From positions 82,272 to 146,271 of the forward strand of contig CAWCRN010000029.1 in the NCBI GenBank assembly GCA_963797835.1: 64,000 nucleotides of DNA. Direction: 5' to 3'. The stretch comes from JBDTSW01 sp963797835 (GTDB taxonomy: Bacteria > Actinomycetota > Thermoleophilia > Solirubrobacterales > 70-9). Below are positions 31,000 through 38,743 of the stretch, one piece after another. Both the position numbers and the translations under genes were made by a program. Under the pieces are notes generated by a model. That model had not been told where the DNA came from, ran no database searches, and worked only from the letters and a program-made list of their open reading frames with translations. Each line of letters begins with the position of its first letter. Position 1 is the stretch's first letter.

Positions 31000-31915
31000 C
31001 CTGGAGGGCTCGGAGCCGGCCGAGCTGGTCTTCGTGGGCGGCACGGGTCGCAGCGGCACCCACATCGTCGGGCGGCTGTTGGGCACGCACGCCCACTTCG
31101 CCGACGTGCCCATCGAGTCCCGGTTTCACTGCAACAAGCGCGGCATGCCCGATCTGCTCTCCGGGAGGGTGACCCTGAGCGGGTTCCTCGAGAAGCTGCG
31201 CGGGTTCTGGTGGCATCGCGTGCGCGTCGACGACCAGCCCCGCGGCCTCTACAACCTGATGGCCCGCCGCGCGTTCGACCACGCCGCCGAGCGCTTCGAG
31301 CGGAGCTACCACGACGAGCCGGTGACGGCGTGCCGGGACCTGTTTCGCGACCTCCTCTGGCCGGTGGCCGAGCTCGAGGGCAAGCCCGGGCTGGTGGAGA
31401 TGAGCTCACACAACGTGAAGGAGGCTCAGACGCTGCGGCGGCTGTTCGGCGGGGCGCGCTTCGTCCACACCGTCCGCGACGGCCGCGACGCCGCCTCCTC
31501 GGTGACCACCAAGACCTGGGGCCCGGAGCGCATCGTCCCGGCGATCGACTGGTGGGCGGATCGACTCCGCGCGATCGACGCCGGTATCCGCGGGGAGGAG
31601 GACGGCGGGTCGTTCTCCATGGGCCCGGACCAGCTTCACACGGTGGTCCTGGACGACCTCGTGGGCGGCGACCGCGAGGCGGCGCTCGCGGGCCTGCTGG
31701 ACTTCTGCGGCGTCTCGGGCGACGCCGCAACGCGCGCCTTCTTCGAGCGGGAGATGGGGCCCGACGCCGCCCACGCCGGCCGTTGGAGCCGCGGTCTTGG
31801 CCCGGTCGGCAAGGCGCGTGTGCGCCGCAAGTACGAGCGCACCCTGGGCGCCCTCGCCGACGAGGGCAACCACGTCGCGCTCCCGCTGCTGGAAGCCTAC
31901 GAGCGCCTCGGATGA
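30953..31915 (+). CDS. Sulfotransferase family protein, paralogue 3
   Basis: Up to 320 residues. VFVGGTGRSGTHIVGRLL is the PAPS loop and HTVRDGRDAASSVTT the 3'-phosphate site; VPIESRFHCNKRG and AIDWWADRLR match the two upstream copies. The first ~20 residues (MGSDPMSGGDSRGLTPLEG) are encoded by palindromic repeats and are not expected to be conserved; translation could also start just inside. The stop overlaps the start of the glycosyltransferase by ATGA. Same proposed role as its neighbours. Confidence 0.86.
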   Translation: MGSDPMSGGDSRGLTPLEGSEPAELVFVGGTGRSGTHIVGRLLGTHAHFADVPIESRFHCNKRGMPDLLSGRVTLSGFLEKLRGFWWHRVRVDDQPRGLYNLMARRAFDHAAERFERSYHDEPVTACRDLFRDLLWPVAELEGKPGLVEMSSHNVKEAQTLRRLFGGARFVHTVRDGRDAASSVTTKTWGPERIVPAIDWWADRLRAIDAGIRGEEDGGSFSMGPDQLHTVVLDDLVGGDREAALAGLLDFCGVSGDAATRAFFEREMGPDAAHAGRWSRGLGPVGKARVRRKYERTLGALADEGNHVALPLLEAYERLG

Positions 31916-33473
31916 GCCGAGGTACGGGATCAGGGCCCGGGCTCAGGGCGCATCCTCTTCGTCTCCTCCAACGGGACCGGCCTGGGCCACCTGACCCGCT
32001 CGATGGCCATCGCGCGCCGGCTCGAGCGTCTGGAGCCGCTGTTCCTGACCCTCTCCGGCGCCGCGCCGGTGGTGCGCGAGCAGGGCTTCCCGGTCGAGTA
32101 CGTGGCGTCGTATTCCACCCCCGGCGCCGGCAGCGACTGGCGCTGGTCGCGCCGCCTTCGCGGCAGGCTGCGGGCGGCGTTCGCCGAGGCCGAGCCCGAG
32201 GTGCTGGTGTTCGACGGCGCCCACCCCTACCAGGGCCTGATCGACGCGCTGCCGGCGGCGCGCGGCGCGAAGCGGGTGTGGTGCAGGCGCCCGATGTGGA
32301 AGCCGGGCTCGAACCGGGGCGCGCTCGGGAGGGAGGGGTTCTTCGACCGGGTGCTGGAGCCGGGGGAGTTCGCGGCGAGCGAGGACCGGGGGCCAACGGT
32401 CGAGCGCCGCGAACGGGCGCGGGTGGTCGAGCCGATCGTCTTCTGCGACGACTCCGACCTGCTCGAGCGCGATGCAGGCGGCGCGCGAGCTGGGACTCGA
32501 CCCCGCCGCGACCTGCGTCCTGGTCAACCTCGGCCAGGGCGCGGAGGTCCGCGACCTCGCCGAGAGGTGCGTGGCGGCCCTCGCCGGCCGCGACGGCGTG
32601 CAGGTGGCGGTGCTCTCGTCGGCCATCGCCGCCGGCCTCGACGTCCCCGACGGGGTCGTCCACCTGCGCTCCACCTACCCGATCTCGCGCCACTTCCGGG
32701 CGATCGACGCCGCGGTCTCGGCCGCGGGCTACAACGCCTACCACGAGCTGATCCGCTTCGGCGTTCCCACCCTGTTCGCCCCGATGCGCCGTCAGACCGA
32801 CGACCAGGCCGCCAGAGCGCGCTTCGCCGCCGGCCAGGGGGTCGGGCTGGCGCTGGACGCGGGTGCCGGCCCGGAGCCCGCACTCGAGCAGCTCCTCGAC
32901 CCGGCTCGCAGGGAGGCGATGCGAGGTCGTCTCGCGGAGCATCGCCCCGCCAACGGCGCGGCCGACGCAGCGGCCTGGCTGGAGGAGCTGGCCCGGGCCG
33001 AGTCCGGGCCACGGACCCCGGTCGGCCGCTGGCGCAAGTACCTGCGCAGCCCCGCGCGGTCGGCCCGGGCGGCCGCGCCGTTCGTCGCCCGGATGCCGGT
33101 TCACGCGGCGGCGCTGGTCAAGCAGACGATCCAACGCCCGCCGCCGCGCACCGTGGCACTGGCCCTGGACGTAGGGCCCGGGGATGCGGGCGCGATGGTC
33201 GCCGAGGCGCTCACGCGCACCCCGGACCCGCCCGAGCGGGTCCTGATCGTGACCGACTCACTGGAGCTGGCGCCGCTGAGGCGCGCCGGGGTGGGGCACG
33301 AGCACGTCCCCGGCCGGGACGAGGCGCAGGCGCAGCTCACCGGAGGGGACTACGAGGCGTTCGTCCGCGAACGGCTCGAGCTGATCCTGGCCGAGCGCCG
33401 GCGCCCGCGGCGCCTGATCGCGGTCGGGGGCCAGGCGGAAAAGGTCCTGTCCTCCGGTACCCTGGGCCGCTGA
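31912..33473 (+). CDS. GT-B-like glycosyltransferase, frameshifted
   Basis: A protein of about 520 residues resembling MurG/GT28-type transferases. An N-terminal Rossmann half has ILFVSSNGTGLGHLTRSMAIA. A C-terminal half has TCVLVNLGQGAE, a long region to GYNAYHELIRFGVPTLFAPM (the nucleotide-sugar/acceptor site region) and QTDDQAARARFAAGQGVG. One-base shifts are required near 31943 and 32473. The last ~170 residues form an additional domain beyond the glycosyltransferase fold. ATG 31912 overlaps the preceding sulfotransferase stop. It is probably cytoplasmic and adds a sugar to the glycan the sulfotransferases modify. Confidence 0.75.
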
Positions 33474-33520
33474 GCACGAGCCTGCGCGGCGCCCGGAGCG
33501 CCCCTGGCGCTGCGACCCCC

Positions 33521-34453
33521 ATGGAGGCTTCGACCACCCCCAGCATCGAACGCGGCGGGGCGGAAGCTCCGGCGCCCGCCGGAGCGTCCGCGGCCACCAA
33601 CGGCACCCGCCGTCGCGGCGCGCTGCCCAACCTGGTCGTGATCGGGGCCCAGAAGTGCGGGACCAGCGGCCTCCACTACCACCTCGGGCTACACCCCGAG
33701 ATCTCGATGTCCAAGCCGAAGGAGCTCAACTTCTTCATCGAGGAGCGCAACTGGCCGCGGGGCCCCGACTGGTACCGCCGCCACTTCGACCCGGAGGCCC
33801 GGGTGCGCGGCGAGTCCTCGCCCAACTACACCGCGTACCCCCATCACCTGGGGGTGCCCGAGCGGATGCACTCGCTGATCCCCGATGCGAAGCTGATCTA
33901 CGTCGTTCGCGACCCGCTGCTGCGGATCGCATCGCACTGGGTCCACAACTACGCGAAGCGCCGCGAGAAGGGTGACCTGGCGACGACGCTGGCCCACCCC
34001 AACACCTCCTATCTGATCCGCAGCCAGTACCACATGCAGCTCCAGCAGTTCCTGCGCTTCTACGACCGCGAGCAGATCCTCGTCTTCCAGCAGAGCGACT
34101 TCCGTCGCCAGCGCGCCGACAGCCTGCGGACGATCTTCGAGTTCCTCGGGGTCGACCCCGACTTCACACACCCGAGCTTCGAGCGCGAGCGCCACGCGAC
34201 CGCGCGCAAGACGCGGGCCACCCGCCTCGCCGCGAGCCTGGAGCGGATGAGCAAGAGCCGGCGCGGGCGGCTGCTGCCGCCGAAGTTCTGGTTTGCGCTG
34301 GACGAGCGCCTGCCGCTGCGGCGCCCGATCGAGCGCCCGGACGTTCGCGAGGCGCTCGATGACGAGGCGCTGCGGGTGCTGCGCGAGGACGCCGAGCGCC
34401 TGGGCGAGCTGGTCGGCCGCGACTTCTCTGGCTGGTCGATCTTCCAGACATGA
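33521..34453 (+). CDS. Sulfotransferase, heparan-sulfate/Stf-like subfamily
   Basis: A 310-residue sulfotransferase of a different subfamily from the three upstream. The PAPS loop is VVIGAQKCGTSGLHYHL (residues about 39-55) and the 3' site YVVRDPLLRIASHW. The catalytic helix contains KPKELNFF, and RGESSPNYTAYP is the family's substrate-side motif. This arrangement (KCGTTxL, KExxFF, RDPxxRxxSHY) is typical of glycan N- and O-sulfotransferases. It starts at ATG 33521 after a short gap of about 47 bases. The stop overlaps the flippase start. Confidence 0.88.
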   Translation: MEASTTPSIERGGAEAPAPAGASAATNGTRRRGALPNLVVIGAQKCGTSGLHYHLGLHPEISMSKPKELNFFIEERNWPRGPDWYRRHFDPEARVRGESSPNYTAYPHHLGVPERMHSLIPDAKLIYVVRDPLLRIASHWVHNYAKRREKGDLATTLAHPNTSYLIRSQYHMQLQQFLRFYDREQILVFQQSDFRRQRADSLRTIFEFLGVDPDFTHPSFERERHATARKTRATRLAASLERMSKSRRGRLLPPKFWFALDERLPLRRPIERPDVREALDDEALRVLREDAERLGELVGRDFSGWSIFQT

Positions 34454-36175
34454 GCGCCGGGTCCGCTTCGGGACAGCGCCCGGGAGGCTCCGGCGCCGTC
34501 CTCGGGTTCAGGCTGATCTCGCTCTCAGGCGTCCAGGGGGTCGCCCTGGTGGCCAGCAACCTGCTCCAGCTCGGCACGATCGCCGCGGTCGCGGGGTTCC
34601 TGGGGGCGGCCGCCCTCGGGTCCTACAGCCTGCTGCTGTTCCTCGGAGGGCTGCTGACGATGGTCTTCAGCCTGGCGGCGAAGCCGGGCACGATTCGCCG
34701 GACCTTCGGCGGCGGCGACGACGACGACGATGACGACGAGGACGAAGAGGCGATCGTCTCGGCCCACCCCAAGCGCTCGCTCGGAGCGGGGCTGCTCTGG
34801 GCCGCGGCCCTCGGCCTCATCGCCTCGGCCCTGGTGGTCGTCTTCCGCCAGCCGATCGCCGACGTCCTGCTGGGCGACGACGCGGACGCCGACCTCGTGC
34901 TGTGGGCGGGCGTTCTCGGTGGGTCCGGCGTGCTGTTCAAGACCGCCTCGATCTCGCTCTGGTTCGAGCGCAGGCCCTCGGCTTTCCTGATCGCCGAGAT
35001 CGCGCGCCCGCTGATCGCCCTCGCCGTGATGATCCCGCTGCTCGCCGCCGGCGGCGAGCTGACCGACGCGATCGCGGGAGCCGCCGCCGGCAACGTGGTC
35101 GCGGCGCTGTTGGCGATGGCGCTCCTGCGAGGGAGCTTCGAGCCCAACCTCGAGCCGGCCGAGGTGCTGGCGATCATCAAGGGAGGGGGGCGGAGGGTGC
35201 CGATCGTGAGCTCGATCTGGATCGTCCAGAACGCCGACGTCTTCCTGCTCTCGCGGTTCGTCGACTCCACCGACCTGGGGATCTACGCCCTCGCCGCGAA
35301 GGTTGGCCTGGTGGTCTCCTTCTTCCCTCAGGGCTTCCGGGTGGCGATGCGCCCGCTGCGGAAGAGCCCCGCGTTCAAGGCGGTGCGCTCGCAGTACGGG
35401 CGCTCGGTCGCCGACGGGCAGATCCTCGGCTACTTCGTGCTCGTATGCATCAGCTCGGTGCTGGTGATGGTGCTGCTGGGCCAGTTCCTGGTCGACCTGG
35501 CGCCGCCCGAGTTCGCCGACGCGGCGCCGCTCATCCCGCTGACCGCGGCCGGGCTGACGATGCCGGCGCTGTGGCGGACCATGCACGGCCAGACGGCGTG
35601 GCCCGGCAAGTCGCGAGCGACGTTCGTGATCGCGACGATGCTGGCCGCCGCGACCTTCGTCGGCATCTGCCTGTTGCTCGCGCCCGAGATCGGTATCTAC
35701 GCGGCCCCCGTGGCGATGCTGGTCGGCTTCAGCATCCCCATCACGTACTTCTTCGTCCGCTGCCAGCTCTCCGAGAACCGGCTCGACTTCCCCTACCAGG
35801 AGGTCGGCCGGGCGACGGGGGTGGCGCTCTTGATCGGCGGCGGCTTCCACCTGCTGCCCGAGCTTCCGGCCGTCGCCGAGGCGCTGGTGATCGCCCTGCT
35901 GCTGGGCCTCTACGGCGCTGCCCTGTTCGTGTTGCGGGTGATCCCCGAGAGCCACTGGCCGGCGCTGACCGAGATGGCCACGTCGATGCTCACCGGCCGG
36001 CCTGACCGCGTCAACCCGCGCCGGGGCCTGCGCGCGCTCCAGCCGACCGATCGCGAGCTCCTGCGGGTTGCCGTATGCGAGCGGATGCCGCCGGAGGCGT
36101 TTTCGGAGCCGGCGGCGGTCCCGATTACCATGCTGCGCCCGGCCCGCAAGATCCGTCACGAGGACGAGGGGACGC
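34450..36175 (+). CDS. Wzx-like polysaccharide flippase (MATE/MOP superfamily), 3' end uncertain
   Basis: A polytopic protein of about 570 residues with about 12-14 helices and the first-helix pattern GVQGVALVASNLLQLGTIAAV of lipid-linked oligosaccharide flippases. The loop after helix 2 contains an acidic run of about ten Asp/Glu (34720-34752), odd for the family. Cytoplasmic RRVPIVSSIWIVQNADVFLLSRF matches the mid-protein region of Wzx proteins. No frame has a stop near the expected end: the printed frame is open to 37161 and the others to 36523 and 36569. I end it arbitrarily before GTG 36176. It would carry the sulfated or glycosylated lipid-linked unit across the membrane. Confidence 0.78.
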
Positions 36176-36523
36176 GTGGGCGCCCGGCTGGTCTGGGCGC
36201 TGCGCGGCGCCGGGCGCGAGGGCGGCTCACCGGTCCGGCGCCGCGCCGAGTGGGACGGCGACAGCCTCGCCGAGTTCCTCTTCGCCGACGAGCCCCCGGC
36301 GGTTCGCAACGCGACGATGCGCGGGCTACTTGCCGTGGGCGCCGACCCGGCAGACCTGCGGGCCCTCGAGGACCTGGTCGAGCACCTGGCCAGGATCCCG
36401 CCCGACGCCTGGGAGGGCGCCGGTGCCGCGGAGAGCCCGTTTGCCCGTCGGCGCCGGGCCGCGGGCAGACGCGGCAGGGGCGCGCTGTCCCGAGCCGCCC
36501 GCGCGATCGGCAGGCGCATCTAG
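36176..36523 (+). CDS. Hypothetical protein, or C-terminal tail of the flippase
   Basis: From GTG 36176 a frame of 115 residues reads RAEWDGDSLAEFLFADEPPAVRNATMRGLLAVG and ends in a very basic tail (ARRRRAAGRRGRG). It has no membrane helix and no family I recognise. Since the flippase has no visible stop, a single base error could make this its cytoplasmic C-terminus; otherwise it is a separate small protein at the end of the cluster. Convergent with the next gene. Confidence 0.45.
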   Translation: MGARLVWALRGAGREGGSPVRRRAEWDGDSLAEFLFADEPPAVRNATMRGLLAVGADPADLRALEDLVEHLARIPPDAWEGAGAAESPFARRRRAAGRRGRGALSRAARAIGRRI

Positions 36524-36549
36524 GCGGCCGTTCCAGCCGGACCGTCGTG

Positions 36550-37140
36550 CTAGTCCGTGCGGCGGATGATGATCTGGTCGGGCTCGATCGTGACCTCGAG
36601 CTTGCGGTGGCCCTTCCAGTGCTCGGTGTAAACCGGGTCGGTATCGACGACCGGGTCGAGCCAGAGCCCGAACCCCTCGTCCTCGCCGTGATCGAAGGTC
36701 GCCTCGAGGCCGGCGCCCGCGCGCTTCGGGCCTCGGCGCCTGCGCCTGCGACGCCGCCTGCCGCCGCCGGCACCCTCGCCCGCGTCGCCATCGCCATCCC
36801 CGCCGTCCTCGCGGGCGTCCTGGCCGCCTTCGCCCTCGCCCTCCTGGTCCTCCGCCTCGTCCTCTTCCTCTTCCTCCTCGTCCTCCTCTTCCTCTTCCTC
36901 TTCCTCTTCCTCCTCTTCCTCCTCGGCCTCCATCGTCGCTTCGATCTCGGCCTCGATCTCATCGCGGAGGTCGACGTCGTCGGAGGCGTCCTCGTCGGCG
37001 GAGAGGTCGTTGCGGCGGATGAAGTCGCGGAGCTCCGAGGCCGAGACGTCCAGTTGGTGGGCGATCCAGGCGTCGGTGCGGCCCTGCCGGACCCAGGCAC
37101 GGACCTGGTTGAGCTGCGATCTCATGGGTTTGCGGGCCAT
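36550..37140 (-). CDS. Uncharacterised protein with HTH-like start, poly-Glu and poly-Arg tracts
   Basis: 196 residues in four parts. Residues 1-48 (QLNQVRAWVRQGRTDAWIAH, then SASELRDFIRRNDLS) look like a small helix-turn-helix-type unit. Residues about 60-95 are almost pure Glu/Asp. Residues about 105-140 are Gly/Asp-rich, then nine Arg in a row. Residues about 150-196 form a compact conserved-looking end (LWLDPVVDTDPVYTEHWKGH, LEVTIEPDQIIIRRTD). I do not recognise the protein. The charge blocks suggest binding to nucleic acid or self-association; that is inference only. It is convergent with the glycan cluster and divergent from csrA. Confidence 0.7.
   Translation of the reverse strand: MARKPMRSQLNQVRAWVRQGRTDAWIAHQLDVSASELRDFIRRNDLSADEDASDDVDLRDEIEAEIEATMEAEEEEEEEEEEEEEEDEEEEEEDEAEDQEGEGEGGQDAREDGGDGDGDAGEGAGGGRRRRRRRRRGPKRAGAGLEATFDHGEDEGFGLWLDPVVDTDPVYTEHWKGHRKLEVTIEPDQIIIRRTD
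36861..36923. repeat. CTC/CTT trinucleotide-type tract
   Basis: A run of TCC and TTC triplets, read as GAG/GAA on the minus strand, encoding the poly-Glu block of the preceding protein. It is prone to slippage; both copy number and frame could vary between strains or be misread in assembly. Confidence 0.8.
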
Positions 37141-37283
37141 TCGCGGCGGCGAGTCTATTGAACGCCGCAGGTTTCACGCCCGCAGGAGCGGGTTGTCGGT
37201 GGCGCTCGGCGGATGCAGCGGCTACCCTGCCGGGACCACGCCGCGATGGGGGAACGTCCGGCGTCGACTCGAACGGAAGCGAG

Positions 37284-37520
37284 ATGCTGGTCCTCACCCG
37301 CAAGACGAACCAGAGCATCATGATCGGCGACGACATCGAGGTCTCGGTGCTCGCCGTCTCGCGGGACAAGATCCGACTCGGAATCACGGCGCCTCGTGAC
37401 GTGCCCGTGTTCCGCAAGGAGGTCTACCTCTCGATCAAGGGCGAGGAGGCCGAGAAGCTCGGCGAGGACGCCCGCGAGAAGACCGACGCCGCGCTGGACG
37501 CGTTGAAGGGTGACGGCTGA
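37284..37520 (+). CDS. csrA: Carbon storage regulator CsrA
   Basis: A 78-residue RNA-binding translational regulator. MLVLTRKTNQSIMIGDDIEV, then VLAVSRDKIRLGITAPRDVPVFRKEVY, is an unmistakable CsrA core, with the RNA-binding Arg in VFRKEVY. The C-terminal ~20 residues form a helix rich in Glu/Asp/Lys. The start is ATG 37284 behind GGAAGCGAG. In most Gram-positives csrA sits with fliW in flagellar clusters; neither fliW nor any flagellar gene is in this window. Confidence 0.95.
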   Translation: MLVLTRKTNQSIMIGDDIEVSVLAVSRDKIRLGITAPRDVPVFRKEVYLSIKGEEAEKLGEDAREKTDAALDALKGDG

Positions 37521-37537
37521 AGCGAGGGCGACGGGCG

Positions 37538-37777
37538 TTAGCCCATCAGCCACGCGAGGGTCTCGAACATCACGATGGTCACGGTGACCACCGTGACCGA
37601 CAGCGCGATCAGCAACGTTCCGAAGGCGACCTTGCCGCGCGACTCGGCGCTGGCGATCCGCCGGGCCTTGGAGCGGTTGACGGCACGCTGACGCAGCTGC
37701 TGGCGCCGGCGCCGCTCGAGCGCGGCCTCCTGCGCGAACGCCGTCTCGTAGTCCGAGGTGGTCTGCTGCATCCGCAT
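37538..37777 (-). CDS. Small single-helix membrane protein, unknown
   Basis: 79 residues: an amphipathic, very Arg/Gln-rich N-terminal helix (AALERRRRQQLRQRAVNRSK) followed by one membrane helix (VAFGTLLIALSVTVVTVTIV) near the C-terminus. No family recognised. Convergent with csrA. Confidence 0.55.
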   Translation of the reverse strand: MRMQQTTSDYETAFAQEAALERRRRQQLRQRAVNRSKARRIASAESRGKVAFGTLLIALSVTVVTVTIVMFETLAWLMG

Positions 37778-37873
37778 GACGGCGCGAAAACTAGCAGATG
37801 CTCACACACGTACAAACCACTGCTCACAAAATGCGATTCGTCACGTGAGCTGCCCGCCGAGGGCCCTGCGGCT

Positions 37874-38425
37874 TCAGGGCTCGCACGCGCCCCAGAGCCC
37901 GCGACCCGCGTTCGCGGCCTCCTGCTCGAGGCGGTTGAGCAGCGGCGCCCGGCCGGTGTTCGGCTCGATCTCGAGCGTGCGCGCGTAGCCGCCGCGCACG
38001 ATCTCGGCGTTGACGAACCGCTCGCCCACGTAGACGTACGCGAGCAGGCGCCCGTACCGGTCCCGGCGCTCGGCGCCGAAGACCAGGCGGACCCGCTCGC
38101 CCGTCACCAGCTCGCGGTTGCGCCGGCTGGCCTGCTCGCCGAAGCACTCGACCCCTATCGAGGGGTCGACCTCGGGCGTGTCGATCCCGATGTAGCGGAT
38201 GCTCTCGTCCTCGCCGTCGACCAGGGCGTGGATGGTGTCGCCGTCGACGACCTCGGTGACCTCGCCCGTGGCCGTCCCGGGGTCGCCGTCCCCACGACCG
38301 CCGCCCCCGCCGTCACCGGCGTCTTCGCCGCCGCCGTAGAGGAGGACGATGACCGCCAGGACGAGAAAGGCGACGGCGCCGATGCCGGGGGCCCTTGAGC
38401 CGAACACGCCGTGAATCTGCCACAC
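37874..38425 (-). CDS. Thermonuclease (SNase-like) with membrane anchor
   Basis: A 183-residue protein with an N-terminal signal anchor (AVAFLVLAVIVLLYG), a Gly/Asp linker and a staphylococcal-nuclease-like domain. VVDGDTIHALVDGED, YIGIDTPEVD (calcium-binding Asp), CFGEQAS and the catalytic pair region RLVFGAERRDRYGRLLAYVYVG are all present. It probably degrades nucleic acid outside the membrane. GTG 38425 is the start; no better one exists. The closing WGACEP is typical. Confidence 0.9.
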   Translation of the reverse strand: MWQIHGVFGSRAPGIGAVAFLVLAVIVLLYGGGEDAGDGGGGGRGDGDPGTATGEVTEVVDGDTIHALVDGEDESIRYIGIDTPEVDPSIGVECFGEQASRRNRELVTGERVRLVFGAERRDRYGRLLAYVYVGERFVNAEIVRGGYARTLEIEPNTGRAPLLNRLEQEAANAGRGLWGACEP

Positions 38426-38460
38426 GCCCCGGCCAACCCCGGGAGCCCGTCAGGCGCCCC

Positions 38461-38710
38461 CGGGCGCGCCCGAGCGGCGCCGCGCTGCGTGGTCGGTCGT
38501 CCGCGCTGCGCCGTTGGGCAGTGAGGGAGACAGGCCCGGCGGGGATGGCGCCTTCAGGGGACCTGTCCCCCGAAACGCGCCCGGGCATCGCGATACCTGT
38601 CCGCGTGGCGCCTTTCTGGTCCATATGACTAGGAAGGCGCCCCGCGGCCGAGTTATCGGCCTCCCTCGCCAGCCCAACCAACGCAGGCGGACGACCGACA
38701 ACGCCCGAGC
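38461..38710. repeat. Composite intergenic repeat element with inverted ends
   Basis: This 318-base gap between the nuclease and the aldolase holds no gene. Its left arm (38488-38529) and right arm (38661-38710) are inverted copies of the GACGACCGACCACGC block. Between them lie GGGGACCTGTCCCC near 38563 and a copy of the CCATATGACTAG element (38607-38641) also found at 6139-6173. The whole resembles a small non-autonomous mobile element or a long structured RNA. Confidence 0.65.
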
Positions 38711-38715
38711 CCCCG

Positions 38716-38734
38716 GGCCGGAGGACGACCGGCC
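38716..38734 (-). terminator. Possible terminator hairpin after the class I aldolase
   Basis: GGCCGG (38716-38721) and CCGGCC (38729-38734) form a short GC stem 10 bases past the aldolase stop. No T-run follows. Weak evidence. Confidence 0.3.
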
Positions 38735-38743
38735 GTCTCGCCC

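Noticed and set aside
24323..36523. Glycan island as a prophage or integrative element
   Set aside because: No integrase, att repeats or tRNA boundary is visible; codon use and GC look like the rest of the window.
36861..36923. CTC/CTT run considered as a non-coding purine/pyrimidine regulatory tract
   Set aside because: It lies inside a gene with sensible conserved-looking ends and encodes its poly-Glu block.
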